Source: Otis tarda
Lineage: Eukaryota; Chordata; Aves; Otidiformes; Otididae
Assembly (NCBI GenBank): GCA_026413225.1
Contig: CM048554.1
Coordinates: 97,009,963 to 97,073,962, forward strand
DNA length: 64,000 nucleotides
Direction of reading: 5' to 3'
In this document: positions 62,704 to 64,000 of the stretch, piece by piece
How the letters are laid out: each line of letters starts with the position of its first letter
Position numbering within the stretch: position 1 is the stretch's first letter
Notes under the pieces: model-generated
Database searches by the model: none
Seen by the model: the letters and a program-made list of their open reading frames with translations, nothing else
What the model was told of the DNA's origin: nothing
Made by a program: the position numbers and the translations under genes

Positions 62704-64000
62704 GCATTACATTCTGTCTACATTCATTTGTCAGGCAACAATTTTTGACATGTGTATGAAGGCAATACAGATAATATACAGGTAGATGTGTAAAAAAAAA
62801 AAAAAAAACCCCAAACACAGAGAAATTAGAATATTGTTTGAAAGTAAAGTTTGAAAGAGATAAAAAGGTCTGGATATTAAAAACTTTATGAACATCACAC
62901 TGTAACTTAGAAATGAAGTAGATTTCATTTTTCAAAGTAATGTTGCTGGAGTCTGGATTTTGGCTTCCTCCATTTCTCATTTCTTGAGAAGTAATAATTT
63001 CAGTTGAATAAAATAATGTTTGTCTTTTTTATTTTATCTATGAATAATCCTATTTAAAAGGGCAAAAATGATGCATTGGCTTCAAGTAAATTGGAACTTA
63101 TGATCCAAAAGGTTGGCTGTTAGAAAATGAAGTATGATAATGACTGCAAATTTATTTAGCACCATAGGTAATTTTCCAAATAAATTTTTAAAGCTTTAAG
63201 AAATCATCTTGTAATGATATGTATATTTAAAATGAATCAGTGCTTTTCCTCTTTTCTTCTTTGAAATTAAAAAGGTTCTGCAGAAGTTTGTTTTGTTAAT
63301 ACTGCTCAGGAAGGTGTTGCCTCAGTAGTGCTGAGGTAAGGGCCATGTATTTCAAATTTCACAGGTAAGGGTCATGTATTTCATGGGAAACATCTCTAAT
63401 AATCCTGCAGGTTGTTGAATTATCAAGTTTTCCTTGCCTTTCCTTTTTTCCTTTCAAGGAGGCATATGAGCAATCGATTAAACGAATGATAAGGTCCATA
63501 TTTGATCGATTTTTCACTTTTTTAATCACATTTGAAGTTGAGAATTATAGTTGAGATAACAGAGGTCTGATTCCAGTGGAAGTTAAAAAGGAAAAAGTTT
63601 CCTCACAAATGTCAGAGCACCTTGTGGTCCAAGATGATTAAAACTAAACTGTTTGCTATATGAATCCCAAGGTACTGCTATATTTCAGCTTCTGTGACAT
63701 TTAGCCAGTGACTTTTCATAGCTTGTTAATAATGTATAGCAATCCCAGTGTAAATTTGCAGTGACAGAGCTGGCCTGTTACAGTAGAGCAGTTAACTAGA
63801 TTTATTTTAGACAGAAAATGCACACTTGAAAAAGAAAAAAATCATGAATAATGCCGAAAGAGATCGCACATTTACAAGACTGTTTTACTGAAGACAGTTG
63901 CTCAGGTGAGGTGCTTTTCACATTGATCTGTTATTCTGTCCAAAGTCCCAATTACCTAACCAAGAGATATTAACACAACATTACCGTACTCGTCAAGGGT
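62704..64000. other. Intronic stretch to the right edge, nothing recognised
   Basis: AT-rich, with a 16-base A run near 62792 and a small direct duplication at 63334-63383. No gene recognised. Confidence 0.55.
63334..63383. repeat. 21-bp direct duplication, 29-bp period
   Basis: AGGTAAGGGCCATGTATTTC at 63334 recurs at 63363 with one mismatch. Confidence 0.9.

Larger units (their letters stand above)
6953..64000 (+). other. EYS: EYS intron downstream of the exon (5' part only)
   Basis: At least 57 kb follow the donor without a second recognisable EYS exon. I looked for EGF cysteine patterns and for the expected continuation (CLPGFSGQFCE in human, recalled) and did not find them. A short or diverged exon could be missed by eye. 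Very long introns are known for EYS in vertebrates, so this agrees with one intron running past the right edge. Confidence 0.7.

Noticed and set aside
62504-62980. 158-codon frame on the - strand
   Set aside because: It is largely LTR sequence plus a poly(A)/poly(T) run and has low-complexity composition.
1-64000. CRISPR arrays, operons, tRNA or rRNA genes, and a new multi-gene system
   Set aside because: Nothing of the kind was seen. The window is vertebrate intronic DNA with retroelements.

Overview
The window looks like nuclear DNA from a bird. It is AT-rich and intron-like. It carries several truncated CR1 LINEs with the typical ATTCTATG-type 3' tails, plus several solo LTRs of types common in bird genomes. 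I cannot name the species. The one host coding segment I can support is a 200-base exon at 6753-6952 on the + strand. Its 66 codons encode one complete and one partial EGF-like repeat that closely match eyes shut homolog (EYS), a secreted photoreceptor protein with very large introns. The window is therefore best read as one EYS exon, the end of the intron before it (at least 6.7 kb) and the start of the intron after it (at least 57 kb).

Layout. 1-440: 5' part of a CR1 LINE (endonuclease region, - strand) running off the left edge. 2338-3041: old LTR fossil. 6753-6952: EYS exon. 8138-9085: CR1 (-). 9488-10622: solo LTR copy A (+) with a perfect 5-bp target duplication. 10623-20974: AT-rich intron with only small repeats. 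20975-22123, 25614-26774 and 44226-45347: solo LTR copies B, C and D (all -), same family as A. 29333-30059: LTR-end scrap and a CR1 piece. 32918-34601: two CR1s placed head to head. 35650-36293: a 161-bp tandem repeat with telomere-like motifs, then an internally deleted CR1. 39552-40012: a second type of solo LTR (+) with a perfect 5-bp duplication. 47790-49284: the longest CR1 (+), with a long reverse-transcriptase reading frame. 50400-51320: a GC-richer stretch I cannot classify. 52524-52570: a strong hairpin. 56311-56796: another internally deleted CR1 (+). 59720-60270: CR1 (-). 62344-62703: truncated LTR fossil (-). The rest is intron without recognisable genes.

The genes do not form a working system: one exon sits in a large intron that has collected retroelements. 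No new biological system is evident. The more unusual points are the cluster of four same-family solo LTRs (one in sense with EYS and carrying a poly(A) signal), a telomere-like 161-bp tandem repeat, the hairpin, and a CpG-linked change at the reverse-transcriptase catalytic codon seen in two CR1 copies. Calls rest on reading the sequence and on recalled family knowledge; no searches were run.
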